The notes below the pieces were generated by a model, which saw only the letters and a list, made by a program, of their open reading frames with translations, did not search any database and was not told the DNA's origin. From positions 78,010,720 through 78,074,719 of the forward strand of contig NC_065921.1 of NCBI RefSeq assembly GCF_024586455.1: a DNA stretch of 64,000 nucleotides. Reading direction: 5' to 3'. Each line of letters begins with the position of its first letter. Within the stretch, counting starts at the first letter, position 1. This DNA comes from Bactrocera neohumeralis (Eukaryota > Arthropoda > Insecta > Diptera > Tephritidae). This document shows positions 35,161 through 47,600 of the stretch, piece by piece. A program made the position numbers and the translations under genes.

Positions 35161-35870
35161 CGTATTTATTCAGTTATCGTCGGTGAGAGAACTGGCTGTT
35201 ACCACTGGCGGGCATAGCGTGTTGACTTGCTGTGTCACCAGCGGCCATACCTCGGCTGTGAAGCGAGCAGTTCAGAGTAGTTGCAGTGCTATTGCCAAAA
35301 CTTGCTTTGCAACGTAAAAGTGCTACAGTCCGTGAAGACTCAGACTTCGAAAGTATTGAAAGCGTAAATACAACGAAGTCTTTGGAAACTCTACTATGGT
35401 CTCCGCTTTTCAGCATTTCTTTACACCAATCCACACGAGCCTTTTTTTGAGCGATTGTCAAATTGTGCGGGATCCAACGAGAACAAACCATTTTTACGGC
35501 CAGGTGTTCATGTAATATCGAATGTATGCTGGTGGGAGAAATGCATAGGCATGCCTCTATCTGAAGGTATGTTACATGACGGTCTTGCATTATCAGTTCA
35601 CGTACGGCATCGATGTTTTCTGGCACAACGGCTGTTTTTGGACGACCTTCACGGAATTCGTCTTTGAGCGAGCGTCGGCCACGATTGAATTCGTTGTACC
35701 AGTTTTTCACAGTGCTATAGGATGGTGCTTCATAGCCATACAAAGATTTTAGTTCATCGATGCACTCTTGTCGTGATAATCCACGTCGAAAGTTGTGAAA
35801 AATGATCGCACGAAAATGTTCACGAGTTAATTCCATTTTTTGGCCGAGATGAATTTTTTAATTCCCTGTA
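35160..35870 (-). pseudogene. Mariner transposase remnant, N-terminal half
   Basis: Minus strand from the ATG at 35836 reads MELTREHFRAIIFHNFRRGL, CIDELKSLYGYEAPS, WYNEFNRGRRSLKDEFREG, RELIMQDRHVTY and SRWIPHNLTIAQKKARVDWC, a clean mariner N-terminus of about 140 aa. The frame then shifts (from about 35400) and the catalytic part is lost. The 220-aa open frame is therefore chimeric. Confidence 0.85.
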
Positions 35871-36029
35871 AATAAAACAATTCAAAATAAAATAAACGAT
35901 TAAATGACAAAACGTTCTGAGTGATGTTATGCTAAAAAATGTCAAACTTTCCAATGGAAATGTCAGATTGCACCTGGCAACACTTAGTGTTGCCCTAGGC
36001 CAGAATATATATAGCAGCCCTCGTATTTG

Positions 36030-36420
36030 GTCGTATTGAGACATCCGTCGAATACGTCCGGAATTGCGGAAGAACAAGTGATGGATTTTACACGTTGATA
36101 ATGCACCATCGCATCGAGCCACGATTATGACCCATTTTAAAGCCAAAAACTCAATGCATATCATCGATCGACCAACGTATTCACCAGATTTGACTCCGTC
36201 TGATTTTTTTTTTTGTTCCCCAAACTGAAATTGCAGCTCCGTGGTAACCGTTGTCAGTCGATCGAAGAGATAAAGCAAAATTCGCTGAAGAAGCTGAAGG
36301 GCATCCGAAAAAGTGCTTGTGAAAAGTGTTTCGAAATCGTTGTCAGAAGAGTATTACATCTGTTGGGCATTACTTTGAAGGCAAAAAAAAAATATTGACG
36401 AATAATTAAATATTTTGCGT
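36030..36420 (+). pseudogene. Mariner transposase C-terminal remnant
   Basis: Plus-strand pieces read RPELRKNK, WILHVDNAPSHRAT, SPDLTPSDFFF, IEEIKQNSLKKLKGIRKSAC and GHYFEG. The last two catalytic Asp residues are present and spaced 34 residues apart (DD34D). Only the last third of the element remains. It is of the same lineage as 53600-54490. Confidence 0.75.
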
Positions 36421-36610
36421 TTAATTTACAATTTGCGGCATTACTTTAAAGGCAAAAAAAAAATATTGACGAATATTTAAAAATTTTACAATTTGCGGGT
36501 TCTGCTTTGACGTTGGCTTATTTAGCACTATTTGGTAAAAGGTTTAATTCTGATCCTGAAAATTCTTTGCAAAGAACCTGATCAATTTCGCTAATTTCGT
36601 ATGACACTTT

Positions 36611-36753
36611 AAAAGACCCTTTTTTTCAATATCTGGTAAGTAACCACATGTCAGTTAAGTTTCGCTCAACTTTACCGAAAAAAGGAGTCTTGGTTGAGAT
36701 AACCAAAACTTAACTGACACATGCTTGTAACGGTCATTGAGAAAACGGCCCTA
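36611..36753. mobile_element. Small palindromic MITE, copy 1
   Basis: Ends AGACCCTTTTTTTCAATATC and CATTGAGAAAACGGCCCTAG pair. Inside, TGTCAGTTAAGTTT and AAACTTAACTGACA form a second inverted pair. A related copy is at 42914-43060. Confidence 0.7.
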
Positions 36754-38018
36754 GTAATGTAATGAATCAAATTCAATAAACTAGTACCAGACGCTTCACT
36801 GACGTAAATCAAGGCAATAAAATGTTCATGTTTTATTATTTAACAACCAAATTACTTGCATACCGGTATGAATCATACTCATTAAACGACGTTTAAACTT
36901 TATTTTTACCATTAACTTCCTGTACAAATATCAGATAATACATATATACATATGGCTGCTACTACAAAGGTGCCATAAATTAAAAATCTGCCACTTAAGT
37001 ATACGAGGTACATACTACAGGGGCATTACTGATACTTGTTCTAATGCGTATTGGAGCTTTTAATTAAAATATAAACCAGACAATTGTCAATCAAATCATT
37101 AATTGAAGCGTTTATATTTAATTAATTAGTACGGTAGCACCTAACATTATTTTAAATAAATGATTGCGTTATTATAGGACACTAAAGCAGAAATTTCCGC
37201 TGAAGAGTGAACTCAAGCAGGTATGATTTACATTTGATGTGCACTCAAAGGGGTCCCCAGCGAGTGGGTGCACTTAAATGTGTTAATTTTTTATATTATT
37301 ATCTTAAGTTGTACACAATTCACGCTTATTTGCTTTCTAACACACGTAAAAAGTGTGCTGACGAGCTTAAGTATGTTAACTAAATTAATTAGAAATTTAT
37401 AACTGGGTTCTTAACGGTTAACTTTCGTTTACATTGACTACAGACTAAGCAATAAACTTGTCGTATTAGTTAGTCATTTTGGAAAACCCATGAGTCAACT
37501 TCGTTTAATAGCCTTGCTGTGTGCTATGTTGAAATGCTGCTCGCTAAAATATTTTCTGGTTAAAACAACAATGCCGTTATCCGTTTGAATTCAATACAAC
37601 AAAATTTGTGGCTACCATGCTGAATGATTATAAGTTCTTTTCATGTTATCTCAATTTGATTAAGCTAATCTATTTGATTTATATGAGTGGCTTATTCGAT
37701 TGGCCACTCGCCATAGTTTAAACCCTGTAGGACATACACACTTATGTATAACTTTTTCCTTTAGTATTGTACTTTTACTGAGGTTCAGTGATATATATTG
37801 TGGTTCATTATGCACCAAATATTGAACAATATTTTTTACTGTGTATACTCATGTCCATTTACGATTTATATTATCAAACCTTTTGTCATCGGTATTGTAT
37901 AATACATATGATAAGTTTATTTGCCTCTAGTGATTGGTTTTAAAGTGGCACCTGAAAAAAAATTTGCAGCAATTATTGGTAAATTGGTAATGCACTTGTC
38001 GATATAGTGACTTTGTAA
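36754..38018. other. Gene-free spacer upstream of the copy B candidate promoter
   Basis: AT-rich, no element recognised. Confidence 0.45.
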
Positions 38019-38174
38019 TCAGTCGAAGTCGGTCAATCCGCGCGTGTGGTTTACGTTTTTCGAAGTCGCATGAAATAAAATCGCAAAATAGAAAAATATA
38101 TTAATGAAAGAAGAGAAAGAATATTGTTTTCGAAAAATTAAGTACTAATCAACAATAATTCTCACTTAATTACG
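38019..38174 (+). promoter_or_regulatory. Candidate initiator and 5' UTR exon of copy B
   Basis: TCAGTC (A at 38021) matches the fly initiator. The sequence runs 154 nt to a donor-like CG/GTACGT after 38174. No clear TATA box is present; GGTTTA at about +28 is a poor DPE. The size fits the candidate first exons of the other copies. Support is weak. Confidence 0.22.
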
Positions 38175-38539
38175 GTACGTTTCAGGTATATATTTGTAAA
38201 TATATATTAAAATATAAATATATATAAAAATGTGTAGACAAATGCGGTTTTGAAACGTAAGAGTTTAGTGCTAACAGATAAATAATGTATTTGGGATCGA
38301 TTTGGTGTGTGAAGAAAGTATTTTTTTTTTTTTTTTTTTTGAAGTGCCAACATGTGGCCAATATATGAAAAAACAAATTTTGTGACGAGCTCGCAGTTTC
38401 TTCAGAGGCGATACGTGAAAAAATGAAATTCAATTCGAATACGAACGGTGAAATGAGTGAAATAAAACGGATTTCCTGGAGCAACCCTTTCTTATTATTT
38501 TGCGCCATACGCTAGAAAGACACGAGAAAAGCTACATTT

Positions 38540-39690
38540 TCATGTAAACCAATCTTCGTTATCGGCTTCAAAATAGGCTTCTAGTAGCATGCCAACGCCT
38601 AATCTAATTTTCCAAACACTTGTAATAAATCTCCACTGGTATGGACTAGTTTTCAAGATATACATACATATATTAAGAAATATCAGCTGATCAAATTTGA
38701 CCCGGACTGATTAAAAAAAAATATTTTCAGGTATTTTAATACCAATCTTCAACACATATATATGTACACTTGTTGTAAATTTCCACTGAGATGGACTTCA
38801 GTTTTCAAGATATATTCTGAAATAGCATCTGATCAAATTTGATCCGGACTAATAAATAATAACACAGTTTCAGGTATTTTAATACCAATCTTCAATACAT
38901 ATATAGGTACACTTGTTATAAGCCTTTGCTGGGATGACCTTCAGTTTTCAAGATATACATACATATTAAGAAGTACCATCTGATCAAATTTAACCCGGAC
39001 TGATTAAAAAGCTACATTTTCATGTATTTTCATAACCATCTTTAATATATCTATAAACTTGTTACCAGCATCTACTTGGATGGCTTTCAGTTTTCAAGTT
39101 AAGAAATACCATCTGATCAAATGTGACCCGGACTGATTAAAAAACAACATTTTCATGCATTTTCATAACCGTCTTTAATATATCTATAAACTTATTACCA
39201 GCCTTCACTGGGATGGCTTTCAATTTTCAAGATATATTCAGAAATATCATCTGATCAAATTTGACCCGGACTGATAAAAAAACACATTTTCACGCATTTT
39301 AATACCAATTTTTAATACATATATACACTTGTTATAAACCTCCACTAGGATGGCCTTCAGTTTTCCAGACATATTCAGAAATACCATTCGATCAAATTTG
39401 ACCCGGACTGAGAAAATATACATTTAAAAGTATTTTAATACCAATCTTTAATACATCCATATACTGGTAATAAGTCGTGACTGTTATGGCCTTCAGTTTT
39501 CAAGACATATTCAGAAATAGCTTCTGATCAAATTTGACACAGACTAAAAAAAAACAAAATTTTCAGGTATTTTATGCCAATCTTCATCGCCATCAAAATT
39601 GGCAACAAGCATGCAAACGTTTGACCCAATTTTCCATACAGGCTATACAGGTGTTATTAGCCTCGACTGAACTTCACTACATTCAGCGAA
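38540..39690. repeat. Tandem array, 137-bp period, about 8 copies, derived from a mariner end
   Basis: Units are marked by GTATTTT/GCATTTT at 38731, 38874, 39024, 39157, 39294, 39430 and 39567. Each contains CCACT.GGATGGCTTTCAGTTTTCAAGATATA-type sequence broken by small changes, then CTGATCAAATTTGACCCGGACTGAT. On the minus strand the last unit runs into a mariner-like WVKRLHACC tail followed by GATGAAGATTGGCATAAAAT, so the monomer looks like the 3' end of a mariner. Confidence 0.8.
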
Positions 39691-39850
39691 TTTTGGTTTT
39701 TTCGTTTTAGGCGCATTTTTGGAGCGTCATTCGTTCGATCTGTTTCGAAACCATATTCATAAACCCATGTCTCATCGCTAGTAATAATTCATTTAATGAA
39801 GTTGGGGTCGTCAGCTATATTGCATCTCTTTTACCGCCTGTACTCGACGT
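39640..39850 (-). pseudogene. Mariner transposase fragment (first catalytic block)
   Basis: Minus strand reads DDPNFIK, a stop, then IITSDETWVYEYGFETDRT and MRLKRKNQN, matching the ITGDETWVYEYD box and the basic region of mariner transposases. It lies beside the 137-bp array. Confidence 0.7.
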
Positions 39851-39859
39851 CGTTTATAA

Positions 39860-41284
39860 AAAAGATTCAAATATTTTACTACGATTCTAGAATTGAATAC
39901 GAGTATAGGTTGGTTAGAGGCTCATAAGCCTCGAAACGCAGGCGGCCGCATTTAGGCCATAATTAGATCCATTGTGCTATCGGCTTGAAACCAATTTAAA
40001 CCTTATCCAGCAACTCAGTGAATTTGGTAAAACAAAACTTGATTATTTTCCACTCCAGCACCTTCTCTTATACTCACAATTTTGTCCCGAAAGACTAAAT
40101 TATAGACATTCACCCTTTGATCTGTCAGTGAATATGTAGATTTCGCCGTTGAAACTCCCAATCAGAGAACTATTGGCCCAATCTTCTCTGCTGGGGAATG
40201 AATAACCAAAATGTAATCATACGATCCATAAGATATACTTTTTAAGATCGTCTGCCATCTCTCTAATGCCAATAGAATTATAATTGGTTGTTGTCGTCAT
40301 TAACAGAGGTGAATGGAAGCCTCGCACAATTCGAGTATTCATTGATTTCCCGACCAACAAAATATATCGATTCGGTTTTAGCGCGCAGACCAGAACAGTC
40401 CGGGTCAAATTTGATCAGATGGTATATGTTATCGTAAGCTTGTTGAAGTGAAAACTATACCGTAATAGGTCAATTTCCCAAATATTTTGGAATCATGTAT
40501 GTCCATGTATTTACATGTATTCATATGTCCATAAATGAGATTGAGAGTGCGAATAGTCTTAATCTCGCTACGTATATAAAATGGAAACTTAATGAAACCG
40601 TTAAACCTCTTCAACACAAATCGAGATAGTGTCAATTATGACGTGATAAGCAACCTCAATGACGTTCACACGGCCATATCTGTGAAATTGTGTAAACAAC
40701 TAAAGGAGATACTCAGGAAGTAATTATCTTATCAGTACTTTATCCGCTGGTAAATTAATAATATAAAAGATTTATGACAGATATGCTCGGTAGTTTGAAG
40801 AAATTGCTCTATTTAAGGCTCTTGGTTTCTTGTAGAGTCTAAATAAACTGAAAAATAGGGTATTAACAAGTCATGTGGAATCATTCCGCGATCCAGTTAA
40901 TATTATTGAGATATTTTATTCCACTAGTGAAGTTATATGGAGGCTAGGAAAAATTATTGACCATTTTCAGATGAAAACTGTCACATGACACATTCACTGT
41001 TCGTGATAAACTTTCATTCGGTACGGTATTAATGACTAAGTGATTGGGATTTATCCTAAAAGAGCTTGAGTTGCTGGGTAGCAGCATGCTCAGTTCAATA
41101 ATTTTACCAGAAATTAGAGCATTATTTAAATGGCTTCTAGCCCGGGACTTCTGTAAGGACAAGTAAAGAAATCGAATAACAGAAACCAAGAGTAAACTCA
41201 TAATTAGAAGGGAACACGTCTCGACACTATTAAGAAGTGCTGTCACAACCTACCGTGATAACGTCATCGTCGCTTCAGTTTTCC
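39860..41284. other. Unassigned sequence, partly of old repeat origin
   Basis: A GC-richer piece near 39930-39990 (GGCGGCCGCATTTAGGCCAT) looks like element debris. A reversed CCGGGTCAAATTTGATCAGA at 40396 is the terminal word of the 137-bp array. No gene is supported. Confidence 0.4.
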
Positions 41285-42450
41285 AAGATAAGGCGAAAAC
41301 AGCTATAAAATGGCTTAACAAAAACACGGATATCGTTGGATTACCGGCTGAGCAATTTAAAACCGACGACGAGAAGCTCAAAAGACACATGTTCCAGCCA
41401 TTAAATGGGTTGGTCGGATGAATACATTCCCATTGGAATGTGATTATACTCTGCCCGTTCTATCCCCGCAGTTCTTTCGAAGACTTAAGTACATTGGATA
41501 AAATGATTGAACCTTTTCAGTGTGGCTATAGAGTTAAGAAATCTACCATAGACCAAATTTTAAAACACGTAAAATTCTGGAGAAAATCCTCGACAAACAG
41601 ATCGACCTCACTTCTTTTTTGTCAATTAAATAAATTTCCACATAAAGGAAGACCCCGCAGTTCTTTCGAAGACTTAAGAACATTGGATAAAATTATTGAA
41701 CCTTTTTAGTGTGGTTATAGAGCTAACAAATCTACCAGAGACGAAATTTTAGAACACGTCAAATTCTGGAGAAAACCCTCAACAAACAGATCGACCTCAC
41801 TTCTCTTTTGTTGATTCCAAATATGCTTCCGACAGCGCTGATAAGAGCTGCCTATTCGACGACATGTCTATATGTAATATCCCTGCGAAACTCATGTGAT
41901 TATACCGAAAGACGTTGAGCACAACCATATTCGTCAAAATCTGGGAAAACCTTCCTAAGACGTTTGATCAGCTCCTTAAAAATTATGGAAGACATCTCCA
42001 AGCCGTTCGGTACCAAACGAGGTTTTCCTCGCGTCTTGGAAATTACGTTTTTGTTGGCAGCTATATATTAGGAAGCGTGACGAACTCTTGCCAACAGAAT
42101 TGAGAGAACTGTTCTCAGCAAGATCTTTTGAGTCGTCCGCGTGAACGATGAGTACCGAAGAAGCTGAAACCACGAACTGTGTGCGGTCTACGGCGAAATG
42201 GCTTTAGTTCAGTGAATAAACTATGTATATATTCAGCGAATTCGTTGGTTAGATCATATTGGACGCATGCTGGATTCTCCAGCGATTAGCTTCTTCGACT
42301 GAAGACCCAAGGATGGACAACGAAAGCAATGGCGCGCAAGGGACCTACATATGTGCATTTGGGATGTACAACTGGCATGACCTCGCAAATGATAAAGGCA
42401 ACTTAAAGCCAAGTTAGCAGAGCCAAAGAAAGAAGAAGAAGAAAAAAATG
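41285..42450 (+). pseudogene. RTE-type LINE fragment with an internal 189-bp duplication
   Basis: Broken plus-strand pieces match RTE-type reverse transcriptase: FQCGYRVKKSTIDQIL, DSADKSCLFDDMS-like, IPAKLM-like, PFGTKRGF-like, and near the end IRWLDHIGRMLDSPA with RPKDGQRKQWRARD. CCCCGCAGTTCTTTCGAAGA recurs at 41464 and 41653, so about 189 bp are tandemly doubled. It ends in A-rich GAAGAAGAAG at about 42440, only 60 bp before the first coding exon of copy B. Confidence 0.65.
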
Positions 42451-42509
42451 TCCTAAAAGTTTAATGCATTTAAAAAATATATAACAAGATTTCTTTTTAT
42501 TTTTTACAG

Positions 42510-44483
42510 ATGACAGAGTCAAAAGCTAAAGAGGCCTCAAAGTCAGAGTTGAGCCTGAATGATTTCAATTCACGGTTAGATAGTAGATAATGAATAAACT
42601 GTGTAATTATATAATAATTTACTACAAATTTCAGCACAGACTTGGTGAAAACATCGGAAGATGATGGTGAATACAACCCAGCGGATTATAGAGATCAAGC
42701 TAAAGGCCAGTCGACAAGTGGCGCTATGGCGCATTTCCTTAAAAGCTCATTGGGTAGCGGCATTTTGGCCATGCCAATGGCTTTTAAATCGGGCGGTTTG
42801 CTGTTCGGTATGATTGCGACGTTGGTGGTGGGCTTCCTCTGTGCGCATTGTGTGCACATATTGGTAGGTTATGGAAATGCGGCAAAACTAAATATTAGAA
42901 AAACCTTTATTATTTAGGGGCGGTATCTCAATGTCTGGTTAGCAACCATCTGTCAGTTAAGTTTTGGTTCAAAAAGGGTATTTACCGAAAGAAGGAGTCT
43001 TGATTCAGTTAACCAGAACTTCAATGACTGCTAAAGAGATATTGAGAAAACGACCCTTAGTCAATTAATAAATTGTCTGCAGGTAATCTGGATCCGAAAA
43101 GCTTGAATTATGTCATTTATTTGAAACAATTGGCAATACTTCTCGAACATAAGCGTTCAATGTATCAAACAGTAATTCAAAATGTTTTAAAGTTCACTAT
43201 GTTCGCGCTATATTTCAGGTAAAAACCTCACAAAGCATCTGTAAAGACATCAAAGTGCCTGCTTTGGGATTTGCTGAAACTGTGGAGAAAGCCTTTGAAA
43301 ATGGTCCCAAACGTTTGCGTTCGTGGTCGAAATTTGCAAAGTAAGTTAATTCTTTCTTCAAAAATTCACATATTCACATTGATTTCTCTCACATAGAGTT
43401 TTTGTGGACGCAAGTTTAATGGCAACATATTACGCCGCCGCTTGTGTGTATATCGTGTTTATCGCTAAATCATTTCACGACGTCATCAACTATGACACCG
43501 GTCTTGAGTGGGGTGTGCGCGCTTATATTGCACTGACACTCATACCCTGCCTATTGATTGGTCAAATAAGAAATCTCAGATGGCTAGTGCCATTCTCCGC
43601 AATGGCAAATATTTTCATACTGATCACTTTCGGTATTGTGCTGTACTATTTGTTTAGCGAACCATTGGTATTCGACGACAAGGACTTAGTTGGTGGAATC
43701 ACAAAGATACCACTTTTCTTTTCCACAGTTATCTTCGCTATGGAGGGTATCGGCTCAGTTATGCCCGTGGAAAATGCCATGAAGAAACCACAAGACTTTC
43801 TTGGCTGTCCTGGTGTACTCAATTCATCTATGATCGTTGTTGTATTATTATATGCCGTTATCGGCTTTTTAGGTTATGTGCGTTATGGTGATGCTGTGCA
43901 AGGCAGCATTACATTGAATTTACAAGAAGGCGATGCGTGAGTAGCATTATATGAATATTATAATTAATTATGTATGTACTTACAATATATTATAGTTTGG
44001 CTGACACTGCAAAATTACTGATGGCTGTGGCGATACAGTTTACTTATGGCTTACAGTTCTACGTGCCCAATGACATCCTGTGGAAATTGATCGCACACAA
44101 ATTCAATAAAAAAAATCACAATATTATACAGATAGCTTTACGTACTGTTATAATACTGATTAGTGGTGGCTTTTGTCTTGCACTACCAAGTCTGGAAATT
44201 TTCATTAATCTTGTCGGTGCTATATTCTTCTCAATACTCGGTATGCCATACACATATTTATCATTTCGTGATTAATAAGCATTAACTTTTAATATTAATT
44301 TTAGGCATCTTCGTGCCCAGCGTTTGTGAGTTAGTTTATTTATGGCCAGATCGTCTCGGATGGGGCAAATGGAAGCTATATAAGAATATTATATTATGTG
44401 CCTTTGCAATATTTGCGCTAGTATCTGGATCCTCCGCTAGTATAGAGGAAATTATCAAGAGCCTAACAAAAAAGGACAGTTAG
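42510..44483 (+). CDS. SLC36-type proton-coupled amino-acid transporter, copy B
   Basis: Coding exons are 42510-42574, 42635-42863, 43219-43340, 43397-43936, 43996-44240 and 44305-44483. They join in frame to about 459 aa. Exons 2 to 5 have exactly the lengths and phases of copies A and C, which shows one duplicated gene structure. The N-terminus is five residues shorter than in A, and the C-terminus is longer and lysine-rich (ends KSLTKKDS). The TM1 motif is GSGILAMP, with Ser where A has Thr; the next loop has KSGG instead of YNGG. The gene is compact (2.0 kb), with only intron 2 over 100 bp, and that intron contains a small palindromic MITE. The start codon sits directly after TTTTTACAG, so a 5' UTR intron is likely. 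An AATAAA lies 120 bp past the stop. This is probably a membrane amino-acid/H+ symporter; substrate and membrane are not determinable from sequence. Confidence 0.93.
42914..43060. mobile_element. Small palindromic MITE, copy 2, in intron 2 of copy B
   Basis: Ends TTAGGGGCGGTATCTCAATG and ATTGAGAAAACGACCCTTAG pair, and CTGTCAGTTAAGTTTTGGTT pairs with an inner AACCAGAACTTCAATGAC. It is related to 36611-36753. Confidence 0.7.
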
Positions 44484-44602
44484 AATGTGAAAAAGTATTA
44501 ACTTATAATTTAAAACTATTTAGCTTAAATTTGTTTAAGTAGTCGAGTTTTAATTGTCTTTTAATGTTTTTTTTATAGAAACAAAATATTTTTTACTTTA
44601 GA

Positions 44603-44608
44603 AATAAA
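44603..44608 (+). terminator. Poly(A) signal of copy B
   Basis: AATAAA lies 120 bp after the copy B stop codon, in a sequence that turns A-rich. Confidence 0.5.
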
Positions 44609-44649
44609 CTAAAAAAATACAAGTATTTAACACAATCACGAGACCATAA

Positions 44650-47600
44650 ACACTTCTTTTATTTAAGGGTAGGTACTCGAATCCTTAATTTTCTTTGTAT
44701 ATCAATTTCAATAAAAGAAAAAATTTAAACTATGTAAAATAAAAATATGATAGATACTCACGAATTAATATATATGTTGGTTTAATTTGTTCTCGCTTTT
44801 GCGGCACAGCATCTAGACTAAACGAACAACTTTTCTTAGTTAATTTTTTCAAGTAATAGTGGAGTAACATCATCTGCACTAGCCGGACATGCTCTGGTGG
44901 ATTGCAACTCAAATTTAGATTAGAGTTGTTGCTATATATGCACATTGTCTAATCCACTCAGAAGTGTGTTTGATACAGATTTCAATATACAAGTACTTGA
45001 TCTTGCCATAAATTATGTTACAAAGTTTACAAATGCATGAAATCGTATTAAAGAGTATTTTTTTCCGCTGACGTGAAAGTTTTCATTATATAGGTTAAAC
45101 CAATTCTTCATGCGGCAGAAGTTTGTATTAAGCACAATGACATAATGTACCAAAAAACTTCCAAAGATGCAAAAATTCTCCTGTAAAGGCATTTCACCTC
45201 TTCATTTCTGTGCACAATGGGATAAAACTGAGGCAAAGTATACCATCTGGCTGTTTTTGCAGGCAATACACTCTCAACGGTAAAGAGCATTGAATCTTCC
45301 AGCAAGATTCTGATCCAGCACACAAATCAAAAGCCCTGCAGTGAGAGCAAAAGTGACAATTACGATTAAAATTTTTTACATCACTCATATAATATACATA
45401 TGTATGCATAATTAAATAAAACTAACTTCATTAAAAAATGTATTATAGTTAATTTGTTATAATGGTCTGAACTTGTAACTGAACTTATGTCAGAACTAAG
45501 TACTATTGTATATACTAGCTAAGTGCTTATATAAAATATTAAAAAATGCCAACTTAAATATTTTTATAACAAATTAATCTCAACTTAAAATTACCACATA
45601 ATATCGCTTTTCACTTCAATTCACTTTTATTGTGTCCGCACTAAATGTCATGATGCTCGTGTTAAATCGTCAATTCAAACGGCAGGCAGCCATTTCGCTG
45701 CATTTGAACGAACGAATGCATTTGTTTCCTCTTTGCAACTTTCGTGCATCTTCATAATTCACAATAGATTCACAATTAAAAAATACTTAATGCAATGTAA
45801 CTATAATTATTAAACAAAACGCCAAAATTATATGCTTGCTTTTTATTAAATGCTAAATTGCAAAAATAATACAACATTATATTATTATTTATATTATTTT
45901 GTTTGAAAAGTCGTTAGTTATAATTTATTGTGAGCTGCATTACTGTGAATGTTCGTCATATTTTTTGACTGTTTCCTGTCAAGTATTGTTGTAATTAATT
46001 TTATTGAATTAATTCGTTGTGTGAATATGGAATTTCATAAAAAATGCTAAAATAACAATTAAGAAAACAATAAATAGGCAATAAACATACACAAGTTGGC
46101 TGCACTACCTTAAGCACATTTAAAAATACACCTAGTTGGTAATAATAAACTTAAAAAAGTGCTTCAAAAGCTTCAAATTTAAATAACATTGATCAGTTAA
46201 AAAAGCATATATGTATGTATTTGTGTGATCAGGAAATTATTTACAAAAATTAAACCTTTTAAAATGAAATGATTTAAATAAGAAGGTGATATGAATGCAT
46301 ACAAATCGGAGTCGCAACTTGCATATGATGCTACCTCGTGCATAGATAATAGCGATGTATGAGAAATTGTTAAAAGTGATATTTAATTATTGTTCAGCAC
46401 CGGGCACTCCTATATAGTGTTTAATTGTGTATATATTGCACTAAAACAATTCTAAATAACAAAGTAAATTATAACAACATAATTGCTACATCAATATCCA
46501 ATATCGCGCTGATGAAATAACAACACAATAAAAGCAAAACAAAAATGTAATAATTCACCCGCTGCAATAACCACTCCAGAACGTCTGCCCAGCTTAATGG
46601 CATATTGTACAGCACTACAAAGCGACACCTTCGCTAGCGTCTTAGCACATTATTACCTGCTATTTAGTAGCTTAGCAGCTTTGAGCATTGTCACAATTTT
46701 GAACACCACCGCTTTGCGAAAATCAGTGAGTTAGCGAACGTGATAGCAACAATAACGCGTCGCAAGTGATATCTAGAATATTGAAATTAAAATTGCGTAC
46801 ATACAACAGATGTTGACGCCTTAATACTACATACATCAATCGATTTGGCGGTATTTGAAAAGTTTAAAGTACGTGATGATCAAGAAATAGACGTTAGTAT
46901 TTTTTAAAAAAGCTTTTATGTATTTTTTTCGTTTTTGTTTTGGATGTAAATTAAATTTTCACAAACGATGTGTGAAACTTTGTAAATATTTTTTTATACT
47001 GTCAATGCAGTTTTAACACTTATCGTAATAATTAAATTGTGTTGAATGTTTATATTGCAATAAAACTGTAAACTAATAAGTGTTTCATCTTTTACCGCCT
47101 AATTGAAGGCTATTAAGTTGACAATACACTAAAATAATAGTTATTAATTTGCATTGGATTTTATTTGCATTTAACGCACGCGTGGAATGTAATTATTGCA
47201 GTGTAAACAGAACAAAAAAACTTAAAAATGTGTAAAAGCTGTAAAAAAAATTAATAATAGATATTTCTACTATTTTTTCTTTGATGTTAGCAGAAATAAA
47301 ATAAAATTATTTATGCTAAAAAATTACGAAATAAATAAATATGAAATAAGCTAAATAAAATATATTAATATAAAAAGAAAATAAGGGAACTCAAATAAAT
47401 TAATATGAAGTAAAGTAAAATTAAATAAATTGAAACTAATGAAATAAAAAGTAAAAAATTTTGTGCTAAAATTAAAGCAATGAAATGAAAATAAAGAAAT
47501 TTAAATACAAAAACTTAAATACATGTAAATATAAACATGCATCCAAAATATGGATTTTCTTTATTTAAGTTTTAATTTTGTGTTAATATTTTTCTGTTTT

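Noticed and set aside
35174..35836. 220-aa minus-strand frame as an intact transposase or host gene
   Set aside because: The first 140 residues are mariner N-terminus, then the frame shifts and the rest matches nothing expected of the catalytic domain.
38182..38508. 108-aa minus-strand frame
   Set aside because: It is built across a long poly(T) run (a lysine run) and AT repeats; no conserved pattern.
40944..41246. 100-aa minus-strand frame
   Set aside because: No recognisable motif, and it precedes LINE debris on the other strand; not supported as a gene.
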